Of a DNA stretch of 64,000 nucleotides, positions 48,178 through 61,755 are shown piece after piece. The stretch is from Sympetrum striolatum (Eukaryota > Arthropoda > Insecta > Odonata > Libellulidae). The notes beneath the pieces are model-generated. The model was not told where the DNA came from and made no database searches. It worked only from the letters and a program-made list of their open reading frames with translations. Numbering within the stretch: the first letter of the stretch is position 1; every line of letters begins with the position of its first letter. The DNA lies in NCBI GenBank assembly GCA_947579665.1, contig OX388344.1, positions 13,014,346-13,078,345 on the forward strand. The letters are read 5' to 3'. A program made the position numbers and the translations under genes.

Positions 48178-49256
48178 TACGAGTAAAATATAGCTTGCAT
48201 ACTGCAAGCAGATCGACAACACTAATTTCATATCGGCATTATATCGGGACGGTCCTCAAAAGAAAAATAAAGGATTTAATTTTTTCTTAAAATTCGCTGA
48301 AATGTCATAGTCTGGCATCGAACCCGGGTCTTACTGAAAACCTACTATGAAAAACAATAGAAGATCACCATCTCTAACTATGTGTGAAAATTCAAGCAGA
48401 AATATTGGCTACAACTGCCTCAAAAGACGCTCTAATGTTCACGATTGTAAATGGCTCTCGGGACTCGAACCAAGGACGATCTTGGAAATTTAAAAAATGT
48501 TTCTGAAAGTTATTATTGATTTCAATCTATATGCCAAATTTCAAGTTTCTATATTATTGGGAAAGGTTTCAAAATAATTCCTAAAATTCGGATCAACTTC
48601 TGATTGCAGAGACACCTGGTGTCGAACCCAGGACACATTGATAGCTATGAATGCATAGTTTGATTTGTTTAGACTGGTTCTTCCATCATGCTAAGTTTTA
48701 AGTCAATAGCATGCAGGGAATTACCTAAAACTTGTTTCCGTTATCTCCATAAGAAATGCATTGAGGAATGTAAATGGCCCTCTGGGATCGAACCAAGGAA
48801 CATCAGGGAAAACATAAAAATCGATTATGAAATATATTTATGATATCCAACCCCATACCGAATTTCAAGTTTCCATGCCATCGGGAAAGGGTCCAAAAAA
48901 ATCTTAAAAATCGCCACAATACATTTTAAACGGCAGATTTTTGCATCGACCTAGCATCGAACCCAGGTTATTTTCCGTAAAACTCATTTATGTTTTCGAT
49001 AGATCATGACCATATATAAAGGCTCCCTGAGTTTTGATTCTCTACCTATCCGGGAAGTATTTTTTTTTAATTCCCGAAAATCAAAGCAATGCATTTAAAC
49101 GGGAAAAATCGGGACTTTGGAGCCCCCTGGAATCGAACCCATGACACTGAGGATCAAAATCGCAATTTTTCTGGAGGTTATACGTTATGGCCAATATGTC
49201 GTAAAAATTTCAGCTCAATCACTCTTGTGGTTTAGGCTGTGAGTTTGTATCCTCTC
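48178..49256 (-). repeat. Block 38
   Basis: Complete block, type I end. m1 is preceded by AAAATATAGC, the variant also seen at block 23. Confidence 0.9.
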
Positions 49257-49271
49257 TATATATCTATTATA

Positions 49272-50350
49272 TACGAGTAAAATGTTGCTTGCATACTGCA
49301 AGCAGATCGACAACACTATTTTCATGTCGGCATCATATTGGGACGGCCATCAAAAGAAAAAATTGGATTGAAATTTTTCTTAAAATTCGCTGAAATTTCA
49401 GCGTCTGGCATCGAACCCGGGTCTTTACTGTGAACTTACTATGCAGCAAGATAGAACATCACCATCTCTAACTATGTGTGAAAATTCAAGCAGAAATATG
49501 GGCTACAACTGCCTCAAAAGACGTTCTAATTTTCACGAATTTAAATGGCTCTCTGGATTCGAACCAAGGAAGATCTTGGAAATCTAAAAAATGTTTTCGA
49601 AAGTTATTTATAATCTCTAGCTATATGCTGAATTTGAAGTTTCTATATTATTGGCAAAGGTTTCAAAATAATTCCTAAATATCGGATATACTTCTGATTG
49701 CAGGGACACCTGGTGTCGAACACAGGACACGTAGATAGCTGTGAATGCACAGTTTGATTTGTATGGACTTGATCTTTTTATTTGCAAAGTTTGAACTCGA
49801 TATCGTGCCGGGAGGTACCTAAAATTTGTTTCCGTTATCTCCGTAAGAAATGCATTGAGGAATTTAAATGTCCATCTGGGATCGAACCAAGGACCGACAG
49901 CGAATGTGTAAAATTTGATTATGAAATATATTTATGATCTTCAACTCTATGCCGAATTTCAAGTTTCCATGCCATCGGGAAGGGGTCAAAAAAAAATCTT
50001 AAAAATCGCCACAATGCATTTTAAACGGCCGATTTTTGCCTCGACCTAGCATCGAACCCAGGATATTTTCAGGAAAACTCATTTATGTTTTCGATAGATC
50101 TTGACCATATATATCGGCTCCTTGAGTTTTAAGTCCCTACCTATCCGGCAAGTATTTTTTAAAAATTCCCGAAAATCAAAGCAATGCATTTAAATGGGAA
50201 AAATCGGGACTTTGGGGCCCTCTGGAATCGAACCCATGACACTGAGGTTCAAAATCGCAATTTTTCTGGCGGCTACACGTTATGGCCAATATGTCGTAAA
50301 AATTTCAAGTCAATGACGCTTGTGGTTTGGCCTGTGAGTTTGTATCCTCT
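49272..50350 (-). repeat. Block 39
   Basis: Complete block, type I end. The m1 end is of the AACACTATTTTCATG lineage. The m3 motif reads TCGAACACAGG. Confidence 0.9.
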
Positions 50351-50414
50351 CTATATATATATATATATATATGGATACATGAATGAATCCGGAGAAGCAT
50401 CTATATCTATTATA

Positions 50415-51495
50415 TACGAGTAAAATGTAGCTTGCATACTGCAAGCAGATCGGCAATACTAATTTCATATCGGCATCATATCGGGAATGTCCTAAAAGAA
50501 AAAAAAAGGATTGAAATTTTTCTTAAAATTCGCAGAAATTTCATCGTCTGGCATCGAACCCGGATCTTACTGGTGAACTTACTATGTAGCACAATAGAAG
50601 ATCACCATCTCTAACTATGTGTGAAAATTCAAGCAGAAATATTGGCTACAACTGCCTCAAAAGACGCTCTAATGTTCACGAATGTAAATGGCTCTCGGGA
50701 CTCGAACCAAGGACGATCTTGGAAATTTAAAAAATGTTTCTGAAGGTTATTCATGATCTTAATCCATATGCCAAATTTCAAGTTTCTATATTATTGGGAA
50801 AGGTTTCAAAATAATTCATGAAAATCGGATCAACTTCTGATTGCAGAGACACCTGGTGTCGAACCCAGGACACATTGATAGCTATGAATGCATAGTTTGA
50901 TTTGCTAAGACTGGTTCTTCTATCACACTAAGTTTTAAGTCGATAGCATGCCGGGAAGTACCTAAAATATGTTTCCGTTATCTCCATAAGAAATGCATTG
51001 AGAAATGTAAATGGCGCCCTGGGATCGAACCAAGGACCATCAGCGAATATGTAAAATTTGATTATGAAATATATTTATAATCTCCAACTCCATGCCGAAT
51101 TTCAAGTTTCCATGCCATCGGGAAGGGGTCCAAAAAAAATCTTAAAAATCGCCACAATACATTTTAAACGGCCGATTTTTGCCTCGACCTAGCATCGAAC
51201 CCAGGATATTTTCCGTAAAACTCATTTATGTTTTCGATAGATCATGACCATATATAAAGGCTCCTAGATTTTCGATTCTCTACCTATCCCGGAAGTATTT
51301 TTTAAAAATTCCCGAAAATCAAAGCAATGCATTTAAACGGGAAAAATCGAGACTTTGGGGCCCTCTGGAATCGAACCCATGACACTGAGGTGCAAAATCG
51401 GCTTTTTCCTGGAGGTTACACTCTATGGCCAATATGTCCTAAAAATTTCAAGTCAATGACGCTTGTGGTTTGGCCTGTGAGTTTGTATCCTCTCT
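50415..51495 (-). repeat. Block 40
   Basis: Complete block, type I end. The m4 motif is CCTGGGATCGAACC. m6 mixes the type II-associated CTTTTTCCTGGAGG with a type I end. Confidence 0.9.
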
Positions 51496-51563
51496 ATATA
51501 TATATATATATATGAATATATATATGGATACATGAATGAATCCGGAGAAGCATCTATATATAA

Positions 51564-52645
51564 TACGAGTAAAATGTAGCTTGCATACTGCAAGCAGATC
51601 GGCAATACTAATTTCATATCGGCATCACATCGGGACGGTCCTCATAAGAAAAAAAAAGGATTTAATTTTTTCTTAAAATTCGCTGAAATTTCATCTTCTG
51701 GAATCGAACCCGGGTCTTACTGGAAAACCTACTATGAAACACAATAGAAGATCACCATCTCTAACTATGTGTGAAAATTCAAGCAGAAATATTGGCTACA
51801 ACAGCCTCAAAAGACGCTATAATGTTCACGAATGTAAATGGCTCTCGGGACTCGAACCAAGGACGATTTTGTAAATTTAAAAAATGTTTCTGAAAGTTAT
51901 TATTGATCTCAATCTATATGCCAAATTTCAAGTTTCTATATTATTAGAAAAGGTTTCAAAATAATTCCAAAAAATCGGATCAACTTCTGATTGCAGAGAC
52001 ACCTGGTGTCGAACCCAGGAAACATTGATAGCTATGAATGCATTTTGTGATTTGTTAAGACTGGTTCTCCTATCATGCTAAGTTTTAAGTCGATAGCACG
52101 CCGGGAAGTACCTAAAATTTGTTTCCGTTATACCCATAAGAAATGCATTGTGGAGTGCAAATGGCCCTCTGGGATCGAACCAAGGACCATAAGCGAATAC
52201 AAAAAATTTTATTATGAAATATATTTATGATTTCTAACCCCATGCGAAATTTCAAGTTTCCATGCCATCGGGAAGGGGTCCAAAAAAAATCTTAAAAATC
52301 GCCACAATGCAATTTAAACGGCCGATTTTTGCCCCGACCTAGCATCGAACCCAGGATATTTTCCGTAAAACTCATTTATGTTTTCGATAGATGATGACCA
52401 TATATATAGGCTCCTTGAGTTTCGATTCTCTACCTATCCGGAAAGTATTTTTTAAAAATTCCCGAAAATCAAAGCAATGCATTTAAACGGGAAAAATCGG
52501 GACTTTGGGGCCCTCTGGAATCGAACCCATGACACTGAGGTTCAAAATCGCAATTTTTCTGGAGGTTATACGTTATGGCCAATATGTCGTAAAAATTTCA
52601 AGCCATTGACGCTAGTGGTTTAGCCTGTGACTTTGTATCCTCTCT
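51564..52645 (-). repeat. Block 41
   Basis: Complete block, type I end. m1-m3 match block 20, while m4-m6 match the block 2/3/18 lineage. The change of lineage lies between the m3 and m4 motifs. Confidence 0.9.
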
Positions 52646-52666
52646 ATATATATATATATATATATG

Positions 52667-53740
52667 AATACGAGTAAAATGTAGCTTGCATACTGCAAGC
52701 AGATCGGCAATACTAATTTCATATCGGAACGCTCCTCAAAAGAAAAAAAAAGGATTGAAATTTTTCTTAAAATTCGCTAAATTTTCACCGTATGGCATCG
52801 AACCCGGGTCTTACTGGTAAACTAACTATGCAGCACAATAGAAGATCATCATCTCTAACCATGTGTGAAAATTCAAACAGAAATATTGGCTACAACTGCC
52901 TCAAAAGACGTTCTAATTATCACGAATGTAAATGGCTCTTTGGATTCGAACCAAGGACGATATTGGAAATCTAAAAGATGTTTCTGAAAGATATTTATGA
53001 TCTCTATCTATATGCCGAATTTCAAATTTCTATATTATTGGGAAAGGTTTCCAAATAATTCCTAAAAATCGGATCAACTTCTGATTGCAGAGACACCTGG
53101 TGTCGAACCAAGTACAAATTGTAAGCTGTAAATGCAGAGTTTGATTTGTAAAGACTTTTTCTTGTATCTAGCAAAGTTTGAAGTCGATAGCATACCGGGA
53201 AGTACCTAAATTTTGTTTCCGTTATCTCCGTAAGGAATACATTGAGAAGTGCCAATGGTCCTCTGGGATCGAACCAAGGACCATCAGCGAACATGTAAAA
53301 TTTGATTACGAAATATATTTATGATATCTATCGACGTGCCGAGTTTCAAGTATCCATGTTATCGGGAAAGGATCCAAAAAAATTTTTCAAAATCGCCGCA
53401 ATGCATTTTAAACGGCCGATTTTTGCCCCGACCTAGCATCGAACCATGGACCATATTTGGCGATGTCTTTCTGATTTACGTTGGAGTTGCACGGCTTCTA
53501 GCGATCCCTTGAATTTCAATTCTTTACTTTTCCGGGAAGTGCCTAAAAAAAATTTTCGAAAATCCCCGCCATGTATCCTTATGGAGAAAATCGCGACTTT
53601 GGGGCCCTCTGGAATCGAACCCATGACACTGAAGATCAAAATCGCAATTTTTCTGCCGGTTACACGTTATGGCCAATACGTCGTAAAAATTTCAAGTCAA
53701 TGACGCTTGTGGTTTAGGCTGTGAATTAGTATCCTATCTA
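52667..53740 (-). repeat. Block 42
   Basis: Complete block, type I end, with the GGCTTCTAGCGATCCC joining segment between m5 and m6. About 15 bp of m1 is missing (TATCGGAACGCTCC). Followed by four CTAT units. Confidence 0.9.
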
Positions 53741-53844
53741 TCTATCTATCTATCTATATCCTTGAATGAATCCGGAGAAGCATCTATCTATTATATATAG
53801 ATGCTTCTCCGGATTCATTCATATATATACCTATATAGATAGAT
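53741..53844. repeat. Inverted linker pair at inversion junction
   Basis: GAATCCGGAGAAGCATC and GATGCTTCTCCGGATTC flank CTATTATATAT, between the tail-to-tail type I ends of blocks 42 and 43. CTAT and TAGA repeats lie outside, making a palindrome. Confidence 0.78.
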
Positions 53845-54948
53845 AGGATACAAATTCACAGCCTAAACTACAAGCGTCATTGATCTGAAATTTTTATGAC
53901 ATATTGGCCATAACGTGAAACCCCCAGGAAAAAAGAGACTTTGATCCTCAGTGTCATAGGTTCGATTCCAGAGGGCCCCAAAGTCCCGATTTTTCCCGTT
54001 GGAATGCATTGCCGTGATTTTCGGGAATTAAAAAAAAATACTTTCCGGATAGGTAGAGAAGTAAAACTCAAGGTGCCTATATTTATGGTCTTGGACTTTC
54101 GAAAACATCAATGACTTTTACAAAAGTTATCCTGGGTTCGATGCTAGGACGATGCAAAGATCTGCCCTTTAAAATACATGGGAGCCGTTTTTCATTATTT
54201 TTTTAGATGCACTTATCGAAATGATAGGATGTTCGTGCTTGGCTGGAAGATGTATGGTACGAATAAGTTTTAGAAAAAAATTTTCATAAGACCGTTCTGT
54301 TCCTGGGTTCGAAGCCAGAGCACAATAACGTTTCTCTCATAAGGAATATAAAGGAAAAGTAGGACGTCATTTGAGGCAGTTGTAACCAATATTTCTGCTT
54401 GAATTTGCATACGCGGTTAGAGATGGTGTTTTTCCTTTGTGCTGCATAGAAAGTATTGCCTGAAAGACCCGGGTTCGATGCCGGGTGGTAAAAATATCAC
54501 CCATATATAATACTATGGGGTATCTTTTCATAATTTTTTTATGCATTTATCGATATGTAAGGGAGCTCTTGCTTAGATGGAAGATGTATATTAACACTTT
54601 GTTTAAGAAAAAAAATAGATAAGACCATGCTGTTCCTGGGTTCGATGCCAGAGCACATTATAATTTCTCAAATAAGGAGTGTATGTGAATAGTAGGACGT
54701 CGTTTGAGGTAGTTGCACCTAATAGTTTTGCTTGAATTTTCACACATAGTTTGATATGGTAATTTTCTATTTTGCTGCATAGTAAGTACACCAGGAAGAC
54801 CGGGGTTCGCTGCCAGGTGATTAAATTGCAGCGAATTCTACGAATATTTTGAATTTTTTTTTTCTTTTGATGTCCGTCCCGATATGATGCCGATATGAAA
54901 TTAGTGTTGTCGATCTGCTTGCAGTATGCAAGCTACATTTTACTCGTA
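53845..54948 (+). repeat. Block 43, third copy of the palindrome-arm block
   Basis: Nearly identical to block 25 in the same orientation and to block 23 inverted. At its m1 motif (TGCCAGGTGATT, TTGCAGCG) it agrees with block 23 where block 25 differs. In m6 (CCCGTTGGAATGC) it alone differs. Confidence 0.92.
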
Positions 54949-55012
54949 TTTAATAGATATATAGACGCTTCTCCGGATATACCTATATATAAGTTATATA
55001 TATATATATATA

Positions 55013-56120
55013 GGGGATCAGAAGTTTTACCATGTTCCACAAGTGCCAAAGACTTGAAATTTTTACGACGTATTGACCATAATGTGTAACCTCCAGGAAA
55101 AAGCCGACATTGAACCTCGGTGCCCTCGGTTCGATTCCAGAAGGCCCCAAAGTCCCGATTTTCTCCATAAGGATACATGGTGGCGATTTTCAAAATTTTT
55201 TAAATAATACTTCCCGGACAGGTAGAGAATCGAAATTCAAGGAGCTTAGAGATATGGTCAAGAACTATTATAAACATTAATGATTACTAATGAGAACGTA
55301 CTGGGTTCGACACTAGGACGATGCAAAAATCCCGCATTTAAAATGCATGGGGATAGTTTTTCATTAATTTTTTTGATGCACTTACCGGAATGTAAAGAAC
55401 TTTTCGCTCAGCTAGAAGATATATATTAAGAATTGGTTTCAGAAAAAAATTTCTTAAGCCCGTACTATTCCTGGGTTCGATGCCAGAGCACATTAACATT
55501 TCTCTCATAAGGAATATAAGGGAAAAGTAGGACGTCGTTTGAGGCAGTTGCAGCCAATATTTCTGCTCGAATTTTCACACATAGTTAGAGATAGTGATCT
55601 TCTATTATGTTGCATAGGAAGAATTACCAGAAAGATCCGGGTTCGACGCCGGGCGGCAAATATGTCTGCCGTTTAAAATACATTGGTTTAGTATTTCATT
55701 ATTTTTTTGATGCACTTATCGAAATGATAGGAAGTTCGTACTCGGCTGGAAGATGTATGAAAAGAATTGGTTTTAGAAAAAAAATCAGATAACACCGTAC
55801 TATTCCTGGGTTCGATGCCAGAGCACATTAGCATTTCTATCGTAAGGAATATAAGGGAAACGTAGGACGTCGTTTGAGGCAGTTGAAGTTAATATTTCTA
55901 CTTGAATTTTCACACATAGTTACAGATGGTGATCTTCTATGGTTCTGCATAGTAAGTATGACCGGGAAGACCTGGGTTCGATGCCAGACGAATAAATTGC
56001 AGCGGAAATTAAGAATATTTTCTAACCATTTTTTTTCTTTTGAGGACTCACTCTATGTGATGCCGACAAAAAACTTTTGTTATCGATGTGCTTGCAGTAT
56101 GCAAGCAACATTTTACTCGT
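55013..56120 (+). repeat. Block 44, N-class with type II end
   Basis: Motifs near 55129, 55304 (GGTTCGACACTAGG), 55472, 55640 (GGTTCGACGCCGGG), 55809 and 55977. Close inverted relative of block 19. Confidence 0.9.
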
Positions 56121-56187
56121 ATCTATTATAGATGCTTCTCCGGATTCATTCATATATATAGCTATATAGCTATATAGGTATATAGAT

Positions 56188-57260
56188 AGGATACAAATTC
56201 ACAGGCTAAACCACAAGCGTCATTGACTTGAAATTTTTACGAGATATTGGCCATAACGTGTAACCTCCAGGAAAAAGCCGACATTGAACCTCGGGGTCAT
56301 GGGTTCGATTCCAGAATTCCCCAAAGTCGCGATTTTCTCCGTAAGAATACATGGCAGGGATTTTCGAAAATTTTTTTGAGGCACTTCCCGGGAAAGGAGA
56401 GAGTTGAAATTCAATGGATCGCTAGATGCCGTGCATATCTAAAGGAAAATTATAAAGCCATCTTCGAATATTATCCTTGGTTCGATGTTAGGTCACGGCA
56501 AATATCGGCCGTTTAAAATGCATTGTGGCGATTTTTAAGATTTTTTGTGGACCCTTTTACGATGGCATAGAAACTTGAAATTCGGTATGAGGTTAGATAC
56601 CATAAAAATATATCATAATCGAATTTTACATATTCGCTGATGGTCCTTGGTTCGATCCCAGAGGGACATTAAATTCCTCAATGCATTTCTTACGGAGATA
56701 ACGGAAACAAATTTTAGGTACTTCCCGGGATGATATCAACTTCAAACTTTGCATATAGAAAGATCAAGTCCCTACAAATCAAACAGTGCTTTCACAGCTA
56801 TCAATGTGTCCTGGGTTCGACACCAGGTGTCTCTGCAATCAGAAATTGATCCGATATTTAGGAATTATTTTGAAACCTTTCCCAATAATATAGAAACTTT
56901 AAATTAGGGATATGGATAGAGATCATAAGTAACTTTCATGAACATCTTTTAGATTTCCAAGATCGTCCTTGGTTCGAGTCCCGAGGGCCATTTACATTCG
57001 TGAAAATTAGAACGTCTTTTGAGGCAGTTGTAGCAATTATTTCTGTTTGAATTTTCACACATAGTTACAGATGGTGATCTTCTATTGTGTTTCATATTAG
57101 GTTTACCAGTAAGACCCGGGTTCGATGCCAGACGATGAAATTTTAGCGAATTTTAAGAAAAAATTAAATCCTTTTTTTTTGAGATTCGTACCGATATAAT
57201 GCCGATATGAAATTAGTGTTGTCGATCTGCTTGCAGTATGCAAGCAACATTTTACTCGTA
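56188..57260 (+). repeat. Block 45, mosaic with type I end
   Basis: m6 of the type II lineage beside a type I end. m6 has CCAGAATTCCCC in place of CCAGAAGGCCCC. Motifs m5-m1 lie near 56482, 56648, 56816, 56971 and 57120. Confidence 0.9.
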
Positions 57261-57324
57261 TATATATATGGATACATGAATGAATCCGGAGAAGCATCTA
57301 TATATAATAGATATATATATAGAG

Positions 57325-58401
57325 AGGATACAAAGTCACAGGCTAAACCACTAGCGTCAATGGCTTGAAATTTTTACGAAATATTGGCCATAACGTATAC
57401 CCTCCAGAAAAATTGCGATTTTGAACCTCGATGTCATGGGTTCGATTCCAGAGGGCCTCAAAGTCCCGATTTTTCCCGTTTAAATGCATTGCTTTCATTT
57501 TCGGGAATTAAAAAAAAATACTTTCCGGATAGGTAGCGAATCAAAACTCAAGGAGCCTATAAATATGGTCATGATCTATCGAAAACATAAATGTGTTTTA
57601 CGGAAAATATCCTAGGTTCGATGCTAGGTCGGGGCAAAAATCGGCCGTTTAAATTGCATTGTGGCGATTTTTAAGATTTTTTTTGGACCCTTTCGCGATG
57701 GCATGGAAACTTGAAATTCGACATGGAGTTGGAGATCAATAATAAATTTCAGGATCAAATTTTACATATTCGCTGATGGTCCTTGGTTCGATCCCAGAGG
57801 GCCATTTAAATTCCTCAATGCATTTCTTACGGAGATAACGGAAACAAATTATAGGTACTTCCCGGCACGATAAAGACTTCAAACTTTGCACTAAGAAAGA
57901 TTAAGTGTATATAAATCAAACTGTGCATTCCCAGTTGTCAATGTTTCCTGGGTTCGATACCAGGCGTCTCTAATATCAGTAACTGATCCGATTTTCAATA
58001 ATTATTTTGAACCCTTTTCCAACAATATAGAAACTTGAATTTCGGCATGTAGATAGAGATCATAAATAACTTTCAGAAACATTTTTTAGATTTCCACGAT
58101 CGTCCTTGGTTCGAATCCAGAGAACCATTTAAATTCGTGAAAATGAGAATGTCTTTTGAGGCAGTTGTAGCCAATATTTCTGCTTGAATTTTCACACATA
58201 GTTAAAGATGGTGATGTTCTATTGTGCTGCATAGTAAGTTCAACAGTAAAGACCCGGGTTCGATGCCAGACGATGGAATTTCAGTGAATTTTAAGAAAAA
58301 TTTCAATCCAATTTTTTCTTTTGATGGCCGTCCCGATATGATGCCGACATGAAAATAGTGTTGTCGATCTGCTTGCAGTATGCAAGCAACATTTTACTCG
58401 T
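57325..58401 (+). repeat. Block 46
   Basis: Complete block, type I end. The m3 motif is GGTTCGATACCAGG. Confidence 0.9.
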
Positions 58402-58478
58402 ATATATATATGAATATCTATTATATATAGATGCTTCTCCGGATTCATTCATGTATATACCTATATAGATAGATAGAT
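58402..58478. repeat. Linker and TAGA repeat
   Basis: TATTATATATAGATG, GCTTCTCCGGATTCATTC, then three TAGA units. Confidence 0.72.
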
Positions 58479-59468
58479 AGGATACTAATTCACAGCCTAA
58501 ACCACCAGCGTGATTGACTTGAAATTTTTACGACGTATTGGCCATAACGTGTAACCGCCAGAAAAATTGCGATTTTGATCCTCAGGGTCATGGGTTCGAT
58601 TCCAGAGGGCCCCAAAGTCGCGATTTTCTCCATAAGAATACATGGCGGGGATTTTCGAAAATTTTTTTGAGGTACTTCCCGGGGAGAGAAAGAGTTGAAA
58701 CTCGAGGGATCGCTAGAAGCCGTGCGTATCCAACGAAAATCAGAAAAACATCTTAGAATGTAGTCCATGGTTCGATATTTGGTCGGGGCAAAAATCGGCC
58801 GTTTAAAATGCATTACGGCGATTTTGAAGATTTTTTTTGGATCCTTTCCCGATAACATGGATATTCGAAACTCGGCACGTATATAGATATCATGAATATA
58901 CTTCATAATCAAATTTTACATGTTCGCTGATGGTCCTTGGTTCGATCCCAGAGGGCCATTTGCACTTCTCAATGCATTTCTTACGGAGACAACGGAAACA
59001 AAATTTAGGTACTTTCCGACATGCTATCAACTTCAAACTTTTCTTGATACAAGAGTAAGTCTTTACAAATCAAACTCTGCATTCACAGCTTGCAATACGT
59101 CCTGGGTTCGACACCAGGTGTCTCTGAAATCAGAATTTGATCCGATTTTTAGGAATTATTTTGAAACCTTTCCCACGAAAATAGAAACTTGAAATTCGGC
59201 ATATAGATAGAGATCATAAATATCTATCAGAAACATATTTTAGAATTCCACGATCGTCCTTGGTTCGAGTCCCGAGAGGCATTAACATTCGTGAAAATTA
59301 GAACGTTTTTTGAGGCAGTTATAGCCAATATTTCTGCTTGAATTTTCACACATAGTTAGAGATGGTGATCTTCTATTGTGTTTCATACTAGGTTTACCAG
59401 TAAGACCCGGGTTCGATGCCAGACGATGAAATTTCAGCGAATTTTAAGAAAAAATTAAATCCTTTTTT
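58479..59468 (+). repeat. Block 47, truncated in m1
   Basis: Type I end, motifs m6-m1 present, but it stops at the T-run after AAATCC without hairpin or terminus. At 59468 it switches to block 48, which starts in the middle of an N-class monomer. Confidence 0.87.
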
Positions 59469-60067
59469 TGAAAAGTAAGACTTCGATTGAGGTAGTCAGC
59501 CAATATATCTGCTTGAATTTTCGCACATAGTTAAAGATTAATATCTTCTATTATGTTGCATAGGAAGTTTTACCAGAAGGGCCCGGGTTCGATGCCGGGC
59601 GGTAAATATGTCTCCCTTTTAAAATAGATAGGGTTAGAATTTCATTATTTTTTTGATGCACTTATTGAAATGATAGGAAGTTCGTGCTTGGCTGGAAGAT
59701 GTATGGTTAAAACTGGTTTAAGAAAACAGTTTTCAAAAGACCGAACTATTCCTGGGTTCGATGCCAGAGCACATTAACGTTTCTCTCATAAGAAATATAA
59801 GGGAGAAGTAGGACGTCGTTTGAGGCAGTTGCAGATAATATTTCTGATTGAATTTTACAGATAGTTAGAGATGGTGATCTTCTATTGTGCTGCATAGTAA
59901 GTATCACCAGGAAGACCCGGGTTTGATGCCGGACGAATAAATTGCAGCGAATAATCAGATTATTTTCAATCCATTTTTTTTTTCTCTTGACGGCCTTCCC
60001 GATATGATGCCGACATGAAATTAGTGTTTTCGATCTGCTTGCAGTATGCAAGCTACATTTTACTCGT
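59469..60067 (+). repeat. Block 48, N-class, 5'-truncated
   Basis: Begins AAAAGTAAGACTTCG inside a monomer and carries motifs near 59587, 59757 and 59923 (GGTTTGATGCC), then an intact hairpin. The junction with block 47 lies where both have a T-run/A-run, so slippage or short-homology joining is likely. Confidence 0.87.
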
Positions 60068-60121
60068 ATATATATAGGTATATCCGGAGAAGCGTCTATA
60101 TATAATAGATAAGTTATATAT
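60068..60121. repeat. Linker, TATACC variant
   Basis: AGGTATATCCGGAGAAGC, then TATATATAATAGAT and AAGTTATATA before a type II end. Confidence 0.7.
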
Positions 60122-61067
60122 AGGGGATAGAAATTCTAACCATGTTCCACAAGTGCCACTGCCTTGAAATTTTCAGGACACATTGGCCATATCGTGGAAC
60201 CTCCAGGAAAAAGCTGACTTTGAACCTCGGTGTCATGGGTTCGATTCCAGAAGGCCCAAAAGTCCCGATTTTCTCCATAAGGATACATGGTGGCGATTTT
60301 CAAAAATATTTAAATAATACTTCCCGGACAGGTAGAGAATCGAACTTCAAGGAGCTTACAGATATGGTCAAGAACTATTAAAAACATTAATGATTACTAA
60401 TATGAACGTCCTTGGTTCGATGCTAGGACGATGCAAAAATCCCGCATTTAAAATGCATGGGGGTAGTTTTTCATTAATTTTTTTGATGCACTTATCGGAA
60501 TGTAAGGATTTTCTCGCTCAGCTAGAATATATATATTTAGAATTTGTTTTACGAAAAAAAATTTCATAAGACCGTACTATCCCTGGGTTCGATGCAAGAG
60601 CACATTAAGTTTTCTCTCATAAGGAATATAAGGGAAAAGTAAGACGTCGTTTGAGGCAGTTGCAGCCAATATTTCTTCTTGAATTTTCGCATATGGTTAA
60701 AGAATGTGATCTTCTTTAGTGCTGCATAGAAAGTATTACCAGAAAGACCCGGGTTCGATGCCGGGCGGCAAATATGTCTCCCGTTTAAAATACATTGGGT
60801 TAGTATTTCATTATTTTTTGATGCACTTATTGAAATGTTACGAAGGTCGTGCTAGGATAGAAGATGTATAGTAAGAATTATTTTAAGAAAAAAAATTTCA
60901 TAAGACCGTACTTATCCTGGGTTCGATGCCATACGATGAAATTGTAGCAAATTTTAAGAATATTTTCAATCCATTTTTTTTTCTTTTGAGGACCGTCCAG
61001 ATATGATGCCCATATGAAATTAGCATTGCCGATCTGCTTGCAGTATGCAAGCTACATTTCACTCGTA
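60122..61067 (+). repeat. Block 49, N-class with one monomer lost
   Basis: Type II end, 946 bp. Motifs near 60239, 60416, 60590, 60751 and 60919. The fifth motif (GGTTCGATGCC, then ATACGATG) fuses an N-class monomer with m1, the expected result of a one-monomer deletion. Confidence 0.88.
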
Positions 61068-61217
61068 TATATATATAGGTATATCCGGAGAAGCGTCTAT
61101 ATAAAATAGATGTATAGACGCGTCTATATATAATAGATGTATAGACGCTTCTCCGGATATATTTATATATATCTATTATATATAGACGTTTCTCCGGATA
61201 TACCTATATATATATAT
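61068..61217. repeat. Nested inverted linker cluster
   Basis: TCCGGAGAAGCGTC, TAGACGCGTCTA, GACGCTTCTCCGGAT and GACGTTTCTCCGGAT within 150 bp form several overlapping hairpins. It lies between head-to-head hairpin ends. Confidence 0.8.
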
Positions 61218-61755
61218 ATACGAGTGCAATGTAGCTTGCATACTGCAAGCTAATCGGCAATATTATTTTATTTCGGCATCATATCGAGAAGGTCCTCAAA
61301 AGAAAAAAAAAGGATTGAATATATTCTCAAATTCGCTGCAATTTTAGTGTCTTGCTTCAAACCCGGGTCTTCCTGGTGAACTTACTAAGCGGCACAATAG
61401 AAGATCACTATATCTAACTATGTGTGAAAATTCAAGCAGAAATATTTGCTACAACTGCTTCAAACGACGTTCTAAATTTCACGAATGTAAATGGCTCTCT
61501 GTATTTGAACCAAAAACGATCGTGGGAAGCAAGAACATGTTCCTGAAATGTCCCTATAATTTCTATCTGTATGCTGAATTTCAAGTTTCTATATAATTGG
61601 GAAATGGTTCCAAAAAATTCTTAAAAATCGGATCATTTACTGATTGTAGAGACGCCTGGTGGTGAAACCAGGAAACATTGGTAGCTGTGAATTCACAGTT
61701 TGATTAGTAAAGACTTGATCTTATTTTGTGCAAAGTTTCAAATAGATATAATAAG
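61218..61755 (-). repeat. Block 50, truncated after m3
   Basis: Hairpin with an altered right flank (GCAAGCTAATCGG). m1 motif TTCAAACCCGGG, m2 GTATTTGAACC and m3 GGTGAAACC, so all three have lost TCGA. The block then joins inverted block 51 near 61755. It is the most decayed block in the window. Confidence 0.85.
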
